From the NCBI GenBank assembly GCA_013398175.1, contig VZRZ01007409.1:861326-925325 (forward strand): a DNA stretch of 64,000 nt, given 5' to 3'. Both the position numbers and the translations under genes were made by a program. The DNA comes from Climacteris rufus (taxonomy: Eukaryota; Chordata; Aves; Passeriformes; Climacteridae). Positions 48,947-63,758 of the stretch are shown piece by piece (within the stretch, counting starts at the first letter, position 1; each line of letters begins with the position of its first letter). The notes under the pieces are model-generated. The model was not told where the DNA came from, did no database searches, and saw only the letters and a list, made by a program, of their open reading frames with translations.

Positions 48947-51900
48947 TGCAAAACCCTCAGAGGTATGCAAAATAAATTACAGTTACAGAATACACTTCAG
49001 GAGTGCTGGTCAGGACAGCTCTAAAGCAAAATGGGTCTGTTTATGAGACCTACCTTGGCCAATACATTAAATAAAATACTAAGGGAGAAAAAAGAAGTAG
49101 ACTGGATCCTCTTTGCACATTAGAGCATTTTCCAGCTTTAGCATATTGCTCTCCAGGGGGAATGAGTTAGGGGAGCAGGAGAGGCAAATCAAAGAACTGT
49201 TTATCTGATAAAAGCATTATGGTTGGCCTGGGTAAAATTTGCCCTCATCTGTCCTTGTGCTCACACCATTTAGTACTACACAAGGTTGGCATCATCTTAT
49301 TTAACTTTGATTGTTTTAAAATTAAGAGTCTCAAGAGACCAAACCATCTCACCTACATTAGATAGCCCTTTCTGGAAAAGAGAATTGCACTAAGGAAGTT
49401 CTTGTCTTCCTTTAGTGGTGATTGTATCAGCGCCATGATTCAGTTTGGACCAGAGGCTTAAGTTTTGGGTAGATATAGGTAGGGTAGGTGAATGACCACA
49501 CGTATTCACCCAGAGGAACAAGAAACCAAGAAGTGTGATTGAAATAAATAGGATAACTAGAAGTCTTTCCTAAATAGCAACTAGCAGCCTCCTTTTCTAT
49601 TGGGAATTTAAAAACATACTTGAAACTGGAAGTCAAGAGAAAAATAAAAATATCAAATAGATATTTTATGTTGTTCAATAAAATTGAATGCTTCATGAGA
49701 GTTAATCCATGATTTTTTATATGAGAAGCTTAGCATGAGATGTCAGAGATGTAATTTCTATACATCTTCACACATGTATCTTTGCTTGCATAAAATATCT
49801 TAGTGCAGAATACAGACATCATCTTCTCTAAGATCACCAGTCCATGACATCAATTATGCAATGAGGTTTCCCCTTGAACTTTTTTCCCCTATTATATTTT
49901 CATTACTACATTCAGTGTAGGAGTTAGGCTGGACAATTTTCTTGCTGCCATGATGGATGATTATGACATGTTATGAATAAGAGGTGATTAAATATAAACT
50001 ATGTGTTGTCCATCAATGCAGTTATCATGGAGGCTTTGTTATGAATATATTTTTAATTTCTCAGTTCACGGATGAAGGGATCAGCCTACATTAATAGTGC
50101 TACATAAAGGGATAATTTAGTAAGATACCTGGTGCTCTAATCCTGATTCAGACAAACTTCTCATTAAGATATGTGGAAATGGCAGCATGACTAAACCCCT
50201 TAGTTTGGTCTTAGACCAAGGGACAATCTTGTCCTATTCAATACAATAAGAAATTTAATTCAGAATATTCATTCATATTAAATTTTGACTTTCCATTTAA
50301 GGAGTACATTAAAAATATGGTGTACAGATAATATTTTCTTCTTGCTAAGGGAAGCATAATTTATTTGATTTCCCACATTTTTGTCACATCCTTTAGCAAT
50401 AAAGAGAAACAATGGGTGAAGAAAGCATCCTAACTAACAGCAAACAGAAACCTGCCTCTGTTTCATCTTGTCAGCTTATGCAATGAAGTCCTTTGAAATT
50501 CATAGTTTATAAAAATCTTCAGATACTGACTTAATACATTTGTATTTTTTTTTTAATGTGAAATGCTAGATTATTTTTCGCCATTTTTTTCTCCTATGGT
50601 TTAGAGATATTAAGGAGTCAGTTACACATTCCTGCTCTTTTCCATTACCTCTCTGGGTTTTTCCCTTCTTGAGTAACCACAGTGAATTGTGTTGCACAGG
50701 ATACAGGAGAAAAAGTTTAGTAGCATAAATGTACAACAGAAATTTTTCATCAATTTTGATTTAAAAATTGATATTTGTAATACATTTTATGGGTTTTGTT
50801 TTTATATTGTGCTTTTCATACACTTTTGCTACAGAAATTTCAGAAAGTGATAAAAAGCTAAGAGACAGGTTTTAAGGAAAATATATAGTAAAATAAATTT
50901 GTTATGGTCAGAATATAGACTTTCTTTTGCTGGTAGAAATTCAGTGCAGAGCCAAATCTTTAAAAGAAAGTGAATTTCTAGTTTGGGGAGAAAAGAAAGA
51001 GAAAGGACATGGGAAGGATATCTTCAGCTTCAGTGAGTGACAGGAAGGAATAGTACAAGGAAGACAGGAAAAAATCCTTTTAAATAAATGAATGTATTGC
51101 AAGAGCTAATTTTATTCTGTGGACAAAATTTGGTGACAACATTATTCACACAGTGTTTCAGCCAACCTATGGCTCCTGGGTGAGCCAGCATGAGCCTGCA
51201 GCGTGAGAGCAGAACAACCCTGGTGATCTTCCCTATCAATTCTAACTCTGATTAAAGTCTTTGAATCCATGCAAATAACACATGTAGCTCCTTTATTTTC
51301 CATCTTAGATTTAAGGAGGAAGTAAAAGTAGAAAAGTTTAACATTAGATATAGCTGAACCCAGAGAGAGAGGAATGGTTGAGTTTAATATATTACGAATT
51401 TTTCTTCACATGCTATTGAAGTAAATGTTAGAGAGAGAAAGCACTCTCTTATTAGCCTAAAGTGAATAGGTGTTTGTCTGCCTAGGAACAGATTATGTTT
51501 TCCATCATGTTCTTTGTCAGTTGCAAATTTATTCCTATCTTGTACATTGCCTTCCTCTATTTTTTGCAAAATATTATTCATTTGACTTCAAATGAAAAAA
51601 AAATGCAGAAATAGTGATTAAAAAAGAAAATTAATTTGATTGAAATATTTTATTTATTTCAAAGAAAAAGATTTAAAGCTATTATTGTACTTGGAAGAAG
51701 ACTGAAAGGAGGAGTAGGGAAGTGGGAGAAGCAGTCAGCATGCATAGCTAAGAGATCTAGTTCTCATTGAACCTGACTGTCTTACCAATAATTGCATTGA
51801 ACTCAGAGTCAAAACACTAAAATAACACAACACTTGAAGAAAAAACAATATGCAAATATTTAAGCATATTACATATATTATCCATTTACAAGATTGCTTT

Positions 51901-54900
51901 ATCATTGCAATACACAAATCAAACAACTCCTCAGTGCAGATCATTTCAGCCAAATTAAATATAAAACATTAATGAAGTCACATGTGAGGGGCCAAACAGA
52001 GATGCTAAACAAATCTGGAAATCACAAACAGACTCTACTAAGACTCAATCAATTTTTGGTTAATGGTATATTAAGTAGGAGTAATTATTCAAGTTATGGG
52101 TTTCTTTGTACAAATTACAGGTAATAAGCTTAATGTAGATGTGACATAGTTTCTTAATTCTAGCCATTAAGGAAAGTAGATTTAACTCCATTAAGCAACC
52201 TCACTTAAATATGACAATAGATAACTGTGGTCATTAAACTAATGACATCTATCATCAACACTCATGTTACTGCTATGCCATGCGTACTTCCAGAGTACAG
52301 ACTGTGTCAATATTTCTGTTATAAAATGATTTAGGGCATTGTAGCTTGGCTATTTTAGGTGATGGTGAAGGAAGAAAATTTAGTCCACCCAAGATAAAAG
52401 TTATTGAACAAGGTCTGCACCAGTCATGTCCATGGGAAGGCTTCTACAGTTTATGTGCATGTGGCAGAGCAGGGTGAATTTTGATAACGTAGAACTGTGA
52501 AGTGGCATTTAACGCGTATACCTCTGCGTCAATCTGTGCTTTAGAAAAACTGTCAGCACAGAACTCAAAAAGCCTTATAGAGATGAAGCCTGCACTGTTT
52601 AAGTGCTCTCTTTGTTCTATTCTGAGTTCCTAGTCATCTTCAGTAAGAGGATTCCAGTATATATTACCAGTATGAAGTATTTGCTCCTTATACCTACAGA
52701 CAAGCACAGATGAAGCACTTACACATTTCTAAACAGCAGCTAATAGCTTTTGGTGGAAATATGAGTGATGTCTAATAAGTTTGCAAACTGCAAGTAGCAC
52801 AGTTGGAGATATCCTCAGGGTATCTCTTGCTGTCTATACATTCAGATTTACAGAATAACCTGCTATTCTGTAGCTGAAGTTATTAGCTCAAAATTCAAGA
52901 AGTGTTGAAGCTCTTAGTATAACATTCATTCTCTACTATTTTTGTACACTCACTTCCATATGCCTGTACATTCCTTTTACTGCTTCCTCAGTGCTTATTT
53001 CTTATCTGGTAGGAAAAATATAAGTGAGTGAGTTTCCCTATCAGTCTGACAGAACTGGTTAGGGTACAGTGAAAATCATGCTAAAGAACAGAGAAGGTGA
53101 ATTATATTTTAAATCCAGGAAAAATAATATTACTTGAAACTTATTGTTCTGTAGTACAGGATGGCATCTTCCAAAAGAGGCTTGAAATCAGAACACATCC
53201 TCTCTGGTCTCCCTGATGCCTTGCAGAGACCCCTTTTCCATCACCTCTAACTGCTAATCTTGCTCTGGCATTACAGCAGCTTTTCCCATCATTTGGAGAG
53301 GAGATGGGACTTGGCAATCCTACAGGTGCAGGGCAAAGCTGTTCTTGGGGAAAGCAGCTTGCTTTTTTGCCTGTTCTTATGCAAGAATTAGACAAGATAG
53401 TTCTTTTTTCTCTTCTTGTATCTTGATATTACAGCACTGGACTTTCTGAATTTTAGTTTTGTTCCTCTGAATTATTAAGTAAAGGAAAAGCACATATACT
53501 GTTAGAGGTACCACTGGAACATACCATCTATGGCTTCCCTTTCTATATTTCGTTTTGCCCTTCCATGGAAATTCTACAAAGGATCTTCCTCTCTCCCCAT
53601 GATAGTTCACTCCACATGGTGCAGCCTTGCTACTGCAGGCAGGGCCAGTGAGAACAGCCAGGCTCAAAGTAATGAGCCAAATAAATATCAGAGGTATTCA
53701 CCAAAGGAGGAAGAGGAGAAAATGATGCAGCCATTGTGGTACAGTAACTGCTGAACGGAACTGTATGAAGAGACAATGCTTTGCTTAAGATCCCTGGGCA
53801 ATTCCTGCTGTTTTCTGGTGAGCAAGTAGGTGATAATGCAGTAAGAGAGTACTGCATGTTCTTTAAGGTCTCATGTAAATAACAAGTGAGAAACTGCTGG
53901 AATGAAATCGATATTGTAAAAAAACAAAACAAACAAAAAATCCCCCCAAAAACAACATTAGAAACTATTTAAAAATCAGTTACATGGGACAAACCCAAAA
54001 ATCACAGAACAATTTGTCTTTTAGAGCAATTATAATGTTCTAAGAAAGAGAAAAATCAAGTTATTTTAATGCAGTCAAAGTCCTGTTTTTTTCTTTCTTG
54101 CCAGCTAGGCAAAAGAGGTAAACATCATGCCAAATAGAAATGGAAGCTTAACAAAATGTTTTCACTTTCAGTTTCTAATATGTGATGTGGAGTAAGTAAA
54201 AGAAAGCAATGCTTTATTGATAAAAATCAATAAAGGCATGAAAATAAACAGAAGCAAAACACATTCAAGTGGACAAGTGAAAACAATTACAGTTCTAGAC
54301 TGTTGGAGAAGTTGCTGTTAATTTCTGCAGATGGAAGCCTGTAGTACACAAGGTACTACAAACAGCTCTTCAGATCATGTTTTCTTCAAAGGTAAAACCA
54401 AATGCTAAAACTTCTGCTACTCTAACTCAGTCTGTGAAATCACTTGTCATAAAATGAAGGCCTAATTATCGTGTTTTCTGCTGAAGGTTTGACAGCTAAC
54501 ATACAATTGAGTTAAATATCAGAAAGAAAGATTTAATTATTTTACAAGTATAGATGATAATTTAATGGGAGTTTGCATCCTAATTCATTGAAGACAGATC
54601 TACTCTGGATAATGGAGTACATGGCAGATATCTACAACACACCTCCTTCTAAGCCAAATATACCTGCAAACCTCAGTGTGGTGTGTGCAGTCCATCAGCA
54701 CTGCAGCCATATCAACAGGGCATGGCAAAAAGAGTGCAGCACCATGTCAAATGACATTGTTGATTAAAGATCTACTAGATTCCTTAAGGAATATCTTGGT
54801 GGTCTCTGAAACCTGCTTTCTTAGATGTATGTAATTAGTAACTTTATTTCAGATATAATTGTATTCCTCAACTGATCCAGGTATCTGGGTAAAAAAACCC

Positions 54901-56711
54901 TTCCCACATAATTTACTAGGTGTCAGAATTATTACTGTGGAAGGTTTGAAAGCAGGGCATGAAAACTTGCTCTTCCACTTGGTGTCTTTCCTCTCAGTGG
55001 CCTTCAAAGCTGTCAAAATATTAAAGATGAGATTCCTCTGAGGCAGTGAGATCTTTCTGTCACCAACTCCTTGCAAGTAGGGCAGTAACCACATATCACA
55101 TAAAAAATCCATAAACCCCTCAGGCTGGTATCTGAAAAAGCCCAGTAAATAAATGGCTCTCATCCATGTAATAGCATATTAGAATGGCACCAACTGGTTC
55201 ATCTTTGGACAAAAACACCAGGTCTATTTTAGGCAATTGAATTTATGTGGCATGTAGCCATTTTGAACTGTCTTTATTCTGCATGTTTCCCAAGAATTTA
55301 TCACTATGCTCAAGAACCACATCCTTTAAACATTTTACACAGGCAACGTTACAAGGTGAACTATGTTTTCACACAATGGGTTTTTTAACTTCCGATGATA
55401 AATCTTATAGACAAGGTCAGGGAATGGTCAAAGTAACTAGTTTAAGTTAATTTACACATGTGACTTTTTAATAGGGATAACGAAAATAGGTTTTATAGAC
55501 TATAAACTTTAGATAAAGAGGAATCAGCCTTGTTATATACAAAGACTTATGGATTTGAAGATTTTTTTTGCTGATATTTGTGCTGGTTTAGGTCAGATAC
55601 CATTTATTCTTGGCTCTCCTGTAGAATGTATCAGTACAGAAATAAAAAGTGTTTGTGTTCATATGAGTCAAGACAGAAGAGGTTTTACAAGCACAGAACA
55701 CATGAAATACAAGAAATCAGGAATGATATGAAAAATGGCTGTAAAAGGGTACCCTTACTATAAACAGAAAATTTCAGAAATATATTTAAGGAGTTAAATT
55801 GTAAATATGATTTTAAATGTTCTTGGATTAAAATATTGTCTTCTATATTTTTAGAACTTTGTAGAAGAAAAGCAAATAAATGGGGTTTTAAAAGAATATT
55901 CTATGGCTCTGACTCATAGAAAGTTGGACAAAATCACTGTAGGATAAAATAAATGCCAGAAGTATGAGATAAGGTATTCAGAGAGGTGATAAATCCCTGT
56001 TTCATAGTTGGTAAAAGAGAGTTGGAATGCTGGGTGAGCAGGAAATATAGTCTTTTAAAAACTGATGGACTTAGCAAGTGACTGGATGTGAAAAACAGAG
56101 CTAGAATTTGCACATAATTGTTGCCAGCTTGGATGGCAGGAGGATAAAAATTTTCAGTGACAATGGGAAAATAAGATCTAGAGTTAAAGAGAGCATACAA
56201 AGGAAAAGTGCTTTGGGATACAAATTTTTTGATGAATGGTAAAAATATTTGATTTTTTGAGTCACATTAGAAAACTGCTTTCTAAAGAACTGAAAAAGTG
56301 CAGTGGACTGACAGCTACAACTTACTACTTTTTCCTCTTATTTGAGATTAAAATGAAAATCTGTCAGATTAAAAATTTTTAAATCTCTTCATAACAGACT
56401 GTAACTTTTCTAATCATATGCTGCTATAAAACAAAATCTATTTTAACAGATGTTTCAGAGGAAAAGAGATTATTAAGCAAATGTAAGGTCAAATAAAATT
56501 ATGTGTCATATGAGTGTGGGAAAATATTACCTTTTTTTACCTACACATACATTCTCAGAAAACTGGTGGTCTTTTGCTATTGTCTCAATCTTGAAACTAT
56601 TCTGAGGAACCCTTAGCTGGCTCAAGGAGCCTGACCTGTCTTGAATGCTGTGACAGTAGCAGAGTTTATTGCTCTAAAGGAAAAGGTAGCAGAACTTCTG
56701 GGGGACAGAGT
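48947..56711. other. Unannotated AT-rich DNA
   Basis: No gene or transposon recognised. Open frames reach about 104 codons (54849-55163 minus; 53630-53932 minus) without recognisable motifs and mostly overlap frames on the other strand. It may contain repeats too old to see by eye. Confidence 0.5.
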
Positions 56712-56767
56712 GGTTTTAGGACACCAAAGAGGTATAGGACACCAAAGAGGTTTTAGGACACCAAAGA
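56712..56767. repeat. Three-copy 18-19 bp minisatellite
   Basis: GGTTTTAGGACACCAAAGA occurs at 56712-56730 and 56749-56767. A one-base-shorter copy, GGTATAGGACACCAAAGA, lies between at 56731-56748. The outer copies are identical, so the expansion is fairly recent. Confidence 0.95.
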
Positions 56768-59700
56768 GAACGTAGGGTTGGAAGGACAAAGGGATGTCAG
56801 GACAAGTGAGTTGAGGAGCCTGGATGTAAAAGGAAGAAAATAAAACAAGGTCTGTGAGAAGAAGGGACTTGGACATTATGTTCAGGCTTTTGGGATGTTG
56901 AGGTCTCTCTGAGTCCCAAAAGATGTAAAACTATACTCTTTTTTCCAATTTCTCTATGTTTTTCACCTGCTCTGTCTGGAATTCTTACTGCCCAGCTGCT
57001 TTACCTTTCCCCGGCAAAGCCAGCCTTTTCCCAGCAAAAGCCACACAGCTGTCAGCTCTGCACATGTCTAAGGGCAGTTCTGCTCAGGGACACCATCAGT
57101 GTGGCCAAAGGGACTTTTGAAAATACTTAAGTTCTTCAAAATGTATTCTCAGTGGGATTTCTTTTGCATTGAAAGATTTAGGATTAGGGTTTAAAATTAA
57201 TCAATTAATGATTCATTTAAATTATTTAAGACCATTCATGCACTTCAGCAGATTTTACCAATCATCAGGGAAAGTAACAGTCCCTTACAGTTAAAGGTGA
57301 ATCTTACTTGTGTTTTTCTGACTAACCACATGGGTTGCTTTGATAATAACTGATTACATAAGGGAAGAAATGACAATCCTTGTGCAAAATGCAGTTACAA
57401 TTCTCTCCTACCCTACTTTGCATTGAAGTCATTAAATATTACCAAGACAATGAAACACTTCTAATATAGCATACTATTTTGCAATAATTTGAGTTGAAGT
57501 TTGCTAACTTTATCCACACATCTGAAGGGCATTTCAACTCACAAAGTAAACAGTGAATACTATCCCTATGGCATTTTAACATTATTTACTTCCACAGTAA
57601 GAATTTGAAAATGTAAACTGCACATGGTGTGAAATGCAGATATCTCTGCATCAGAAGTTCTGTCCTGAACTTCTACACCTGATATGATGGCAGACGCAGA
57701 CTGGCTTGACAGAAAAGTGCCACATCACAGATCATGTGTGGAAATTGTAATGGGGACAAGAAAATGCTAAGATAAATTCCAACCCATGTTAAAATATGTA
57801 TATATTTGATCTGGTTTTTTACATGAAACTAGTAACAGTATCAAATTGACAATACACTATATAATTTAATAATAAGAAGAATAACAGAGAGCTGAAAAGA
57901 AATCGAATATTTCAGACTTTCTGGCTGATGTAAGCAGATTTTTCTCACTAGGTTCTTATAATTCTGTTTCTACTTCTCTGTAGAACACAAAAATCAGGAA
58001 AGGCATAAAAACATAATAAGCCTATTTCATTGTTCCTGCTGCGTAAGCTGTGTAGGGTCTATCCAGCCTGACAGAGACAAGAATCTGTTCTTTTCTGCCA
58101 ATATTTATTCCCTCTTATTTAAGATTCTGAAATTACTTCCCCAATCAACAGAGGATGGATTTTCTTCATTTTCTTCCTTTTCTGTGTAGAGATAAAATCT
58201 CTTAGCAAGAGATTTGTGGGTGACCTGTGAGTCACACCATTGGTTAAAGTGGGAAAATCTAAGTAATTTCACTGTTCACATTATGTTTGAAAATGATAAA
58301 AAAACACCAAACACAAATATTTAAATAACATATTTTTTGTTTCCAGTTCCATTGAAGTCTGAGATTGCTTCTGAACACTCAGTTCCCAATAAAGGAAAAG
58401 ACCTGCCAGAAGCAAACTAGCATTTTTTTAACACCAATTTAATTTTTGTATTTTCCATAGCATACTTGGACATATTGAAACAGCACCACTGCTTTTTGTA
58501 CCTGGATGTTCTTAGACCTATAATTTTGCTAGGCCTAAACTTAGACTTGCCTTTATCCTAGATATTTGTGTTTAGATGCTTGCCTTATATATCTGTTCAG
58601 TAAACAATGTCTTTTCAAAGGATCACTCAGCATCCAAGATCTTTCATTTGTGTATTTAATGGAGTTACTAAATGATTCTGTAGGTCCAGCAAATGATAAC
58701 AAAAGCCATTCAATGGTTCTTACTGCAACAGTATTTATGGGCTTCCCATTTATGCAAAAAGGGTACCAAATAGCTCCCAGATGTAGGGGGGGAAAGTTCA
58801 TTAATATATAGGTGAGATGCCCAAGCATTTTTTGACAAAATCTGCCTTGGAGATGAGTCAAAACAAGCACTGTGTATTTGTGTTGCTATTTTGGTCACAT
58901 GTATTTTACATATAACTATACCCCAAAGAGAGAATTATTCACAATAGGAAGTTGTTTTTTAAGGACTAAAATTATGAATAGGATCTCTTCTTAAAGAGCA
59001 TTAACAATGCCTGAGCAACCACTCTACATTCAGACTCAGTCATATAGGTGCAAGGAGGGGATTAAAAACAAATTTGTCAAATTCCAATCTCCTTCACAGA
59101 TTTATCATGTGACATTGGACAATACTTCACTTTTCTTCTTAAACTACAATAGAGGATCCAATTCTTTGCATTTTCATAATCCAAAAAATAAATCCTTCGA
59201 ACAAAGTGAGGAATAAGAATCTATTCCCCCATCTTCCAGCTAAATTAAATGTATATATTTAAGTCTGAAATGTTTAAGTCAGTCCTGATGAAGCACAGTT
59301 TTAGAGGAACCAACACCAATATCAGCTCTATACACATCATAAATTGATTTGGGGCAATATTTCAGTAGCTGTACTCCCTTTGTTTCACATGGTTCACTCT
59401 TCTTTTCAATCTTGTTCTATAAGACAAGGGGAATGTGTGCATTTTAGTTTTTAAGGATGGGGAACAAATTATGAAGGCCTCTGCCAAAAAAAGATGAAGG
59501 CAGCCCAATTAGATGAAAAAACAGATCAAAAGACAGCAATTCTCCCAACCTCCTTAATAATTGTGAATGTAAAATGGCTTAAATATAAAAAATTTTCTTT
59601 AAACTGAATTAACTGAACTTTTTGAACATATTGCTGATACCTAGAAATCTTAATTAGTAGTTGGAAATTATGGCATATAGTAGGTAGCAGTTTAAAAAAA

Positions 59701-61161
59701 AAAAAGTAATAGACTTACAGTCTCTGAGACAAAACTTAATCTCTTTTCTCCCATATCTTCTCTGTCCCTCACTTCCCTGAGAACCCTGACCATGATGGGG
59801 GGAGCACAATGTGTGTCCACCTTACAAGGAGATGATGAGAGTGCTGTTGTCACTTTTAAGTGACTACCAGCTCCTGCTATCAAATCAAAAATGGCTGGAA
59901 AAATTGAAAGGGACATAAGAAAGTAATCCTTTAAAATTGCCACAATATTTACTGGAAAGAGAAGCTTTCAGGGGAAATCAAGCATGTAATCCTGTAAGCC
60001 CTCTGCCCAGTCATAGCATGAGCACACAGGGGCACCTATCGAAATATGGTAATGATCACAGTACTGCAGCCCAGGAAACAAATTAAAATAATGAAAACAT
60101 TTTAAAAATAGGGAGAGATTCACTATTCAAGTCTTTTCCATGAGCTCAGGACAATTGCTGATATTCATAATTAAAAGCATCCAGCTGTATACTCTTGGCT
60201 TTCATGTAAGTTTGTTTAGAAGTGAGAATGTAAAAATCTCCCACCCAAAAAACACACATTTATGGAAATAGTCACTGCATTATCATGCTGCATAATGTAA
60301 AAAACATCCATTTTATGGCTGCACAATTTCCTCCTCATAATACTGTGAGCCAGCAGTAACAAATATGAAAGCAGATCGATTTAAAGTTCAAGTTAAGTTG
60401 CATGAGTTTCCCATGGTGAAGCAATTATTCCCTCAGAGGCTCTCATTTTCTTTATCACACCATGAATTCCTCAGAAAACGAATGTGCAGTTTCTACCATG
60501 TGGTTACTTGTATTGCAACAAAAAACCCCCTCAGAAACAGTATTTAAGGACAGACATTTTTGTCTCTGTGGAGGCTTCCTAAATTTGAAGTTTGACTTCT
60601 CTACAATTGAAAGCACTTACTCTTGGAAAAATCATGCTCCTATTAATCTAATCTAAGCCATCCTTTTCCCTTTAAACTCACAAAATATTTATTTTGCAAT
60701 AATATAGGTTAAACGTTTCAGTAAAAGCCTGGGGTGAATATAATAATGCTACATATATTGGGGTGCACTAAAGAGGTACCACCAATATTTTATATATCTC
60801 AGATGATGATAGACATAATTCCTGAACCTTTGCATTACACTCTGCTGTATCTCTCTGTAATGCATGGGAAACATTGATTTCAAACCAGTCAGCAGGCTCA
60901 AAATTGAGCTTCTGCCTTGCAGCACACAGCTCCTTGGACCTTCAATCCCCAGCTGTAGTCTTCCTGTAGCCACCACTGGAAATAGGGTCTCCATTTGTTT
61001 TTTCCTCTCTCTGATGTGACCATTAGGGAGCAGAGCTCTGCAGATCTTCTGTTCTATGGTTTCATAGCAGGGTTACTCTGCAGGGAAAAAAAATGCTTAC
61101 TTAATCCCATCAATTCTAGTTGCCATTCTTGTGGGTGTTCCATATAGGGTTTGATGAGAAG
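56768..61161. other. Unannotated AT-rich DNA
   Basis: No gene or clear transposon was recognised. An A12 run lies at 59694-59705. Open frames of up to 105 codons (58553-58870 minus) overlap others on the opposite strand and have no recognisable motif. Confidence 0.5.

Positions 61162-61198
<37 letters not shown>
61162..61198. repeat. A37 homopolymer
   Basis: Thirty-seven consecutive A, the longest homopolymer in the window, preceded by GAAG and followed by CAAGAGAAAAAACCCCC. Such a run suggests a recent poly(A)-tailed insertion or slippage, or an assembly artefact. The sequence just upstream (about 60990-61150) is not recognised as a gene copy or SINE. Confidence 0.9.
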
Positions 61199-61199
<1 letters not shown>

Positions 61200-63698
61200 A
61201 AGAGAAAAAACCCCCAGAAAATTTTACAGAAAATTTCCTAGGATAATAAGAATGGATCAGAGAATTTCACACTGCAAATGTGAATGGACTTCATAAAAGT
61301 GGTCATGGTTTTATTTCAAGTTTGGTAAAGACATCCTTGAGCATCTTCAGTGGACAAGAAAAGTCATAATAAATCTTCTGGTTTCAAGAAACTTATATAT
61401 TACAATAAAAAACCTGATTCTGTTACATTAACCATTCCTTTGTTTCCCTGCTAAATATTATTTCTTTATCACTCTCTTTTTTCATTTAGTTACAAAATGC
61501 CAGAAAACTCACCTGATCAATTAACATAAAAATTACATTCTGTTTTCATTTTCACATTTATTAGACTTGATAGGAATACAGGCTTTAGAGATTTGATTTG
61601 CATGAATCCCTTCTTTCTATAAATTCCTATAGGTAGCTGAGCTGTTGTTTTTCACTTGTGGCCATATGCAAAAGTAATAAATTACCCCTTTTGCATAGTG
61701 TTTCCTACTGGCTTATCCAAGACTTCTGAAGGCAACTAGTTGATATGAAGCACTAGACTTAAGAGTTTGTGTGGAATTTGGGTATGTGAACATGAGTGCT
61801 GGATGTTGGACAGTAACCTTTCTCCCAGTCCTCTACACTAAAACACAAAAATGGCTGAGGGGTGAAAGAAGGAATCTACAGTCAAATAAAAATGATATTT
61901 TTAATCCACTTTTTTTCATGAAAATTACATGCATACATACACACAAAAATAAATATATATAATATAGATTCACTGATTAATTTTCCAATTTCTGTATGCT
62001 ATTTTTCATTGTGGTTGCCTGTAGACAGGAAAAACAAATAAAGTTCTGAATAGAGATTTGGAGGAAGAATGACAGAGTTGCAGTGAAAGAGTCAGGATCA
62101 GAGAAAAGACTGAGATTTTACCACAAGGTTTGCACAGTATAAGACTGGGAAGAAAGAGCAGGAAAAACTGCGTGGAGTCAAGAGTGAGATGAGCATAGTG
62201 AGGCAGAGCTGCAGAAAGTTACAAAGGAGAGAACAAGAAATCCAAAACCAACACGGTAAAAGATAGGGTCAGTCAGAGAAAGATGTTTTCATCCTAAACA
62301 AAAATTACATTCTCAATATTATTTGAAGTAGTTCAGCAGAAATATCAAAGGTACTATACCCACTTCATCATGACTTAAAAAATTTATTAAAACAGAGATT
62401 CTTGTGTATCTTCTGCTGAAATCAGTATTTGCTGGTGGATAATTTCTGCTTCATTCCTTCAATCATCACCTACATCTTGGCTTCAGAATTAAGACTAATC
62501 AGTGTATACAATTTTCTAGAGTAGGAAAAATTAATACATTTACTTCTCTTGAGAAAAAAATTAAGAAGCTATTTCCATATTTTTCATGTAAAGGAAATTT
62601 TAAAAAGCAATTCAGGAAAACGTATATTTCAGCTTAGTTGCACAAACATAAACTTCAACATCTTGGTGTTCCCAAGGGCAATTCCCTGCCACACATGCCC
62701 AACATCCCCAAGAGTCACAGGTGAATGATGGGGCCCAGCTGAAGGCAGTAGGAGGGTTGGCTATATTTAATCTGCAGGGCAGAAGTGGCCTGAAACTGTT
62801 TCCTTGAAAGCTGAACTCCCAGCCAAGCTCTGCTTTGGTGAAAGTGCATCAAAATCAAGTATTTCCATCAAAATCAATACATTGCCATGCAATACTTCAG
62901 TTTTGACAAAGTATCATTCTCCACATCGAAGCAGTTTGTTGAAAAATTCCTGACAGGTTTTGTTCACAGGACTGAGCTCAATAAGAGCAGATATCTGTGC
63001 TTGCAGCTGATTTTTGCAAGGGAACTTATATTTTGAGAGTTTCCTGATACTTACTAGAGAAAAAAATCTTCAAGGAATATTATTTTTTCTCTTCAAAGAA
63101 TATTCATCAGCCTTGTTACACCAAAGGTGTGATGTGAACAGCTAGGTCTTAATATGCACTAAATCATAATTTTATTGCAAATATAAATGATAAGGGACAA
63201 AAAGGGAAAAGAGCGCGTGTGTCATCTGGAGGTACAGCTGAAACTACAGCTTATCAGCAATTTGATAACTGGTCAGCCAGTAGTGCTCACTAGTTCATGA
63301 TGATTATCTACATGTTTTCCCATTTATTACATGCCAGCTGAGGCCAATTTTCAGCTGGGAACTATAGCAGGTGTCTCTGTGGAAAATAAAAGAATGTCAG
63401 TTTAAATTTCCTTGCAGCATGACAGAAATGTCAGCTTCATGCTGGAAATGTACAGTGATACACATTTCTTCTGACCTGAACACATTGCATCAATTCACGC
63501 TCATGAAAATGTCATTTGTGCCTATTTTTTTTTTGCTTTTTAACCAATTTCCAACCTAAAAAAAAATCATTTTCTAGTTGCATCACTGATCACAGTGTAA
63601 ATTTAACATTGACTTCTCATACAAAGCCCTGAAAACTTTAAAGATTTTATATTTTTGGTCTTATAATTCACCACTGAATGAATTTTGATAAAGAAGAC
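61199..63698. other. Unannotated AT-rich DNA
   Basis: No gene or repeat recognised. Frames are all below 65 codons. The patch 62640-62840 is somewhat GC-richer. Confidence 0.5.
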
Positions 63699-63717
63699 AA
63701 AAAAAGGAGGGAGAGAG

Positions 63718-63757
63718 GGAAGGAAGGAAGGAAGGAAGGAAGGAAGGAAGGAAGGAA
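63718..63757. repeat. (GGAA)10 microsatellite in a purine tract
   Basis: Ten uninterrupted GGAA units, preceded from about 63699 by an A/G-only stretch (AAAAAAGGAGGGAGAGAG). The whole 60-bp tract has purines on the plus strand only. Confidence 0.97.
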
Positions 63758-63758
63758 A

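Noticed and set aside
49019..49027. CTAAAGC as a possible partner of CTAACGC at 48613, giving a longer LTR
   Set aside because: The match is imperfect and no CA terminus adjoins it; the exact TACATC pair with a CA terminus at 48940 fits better.
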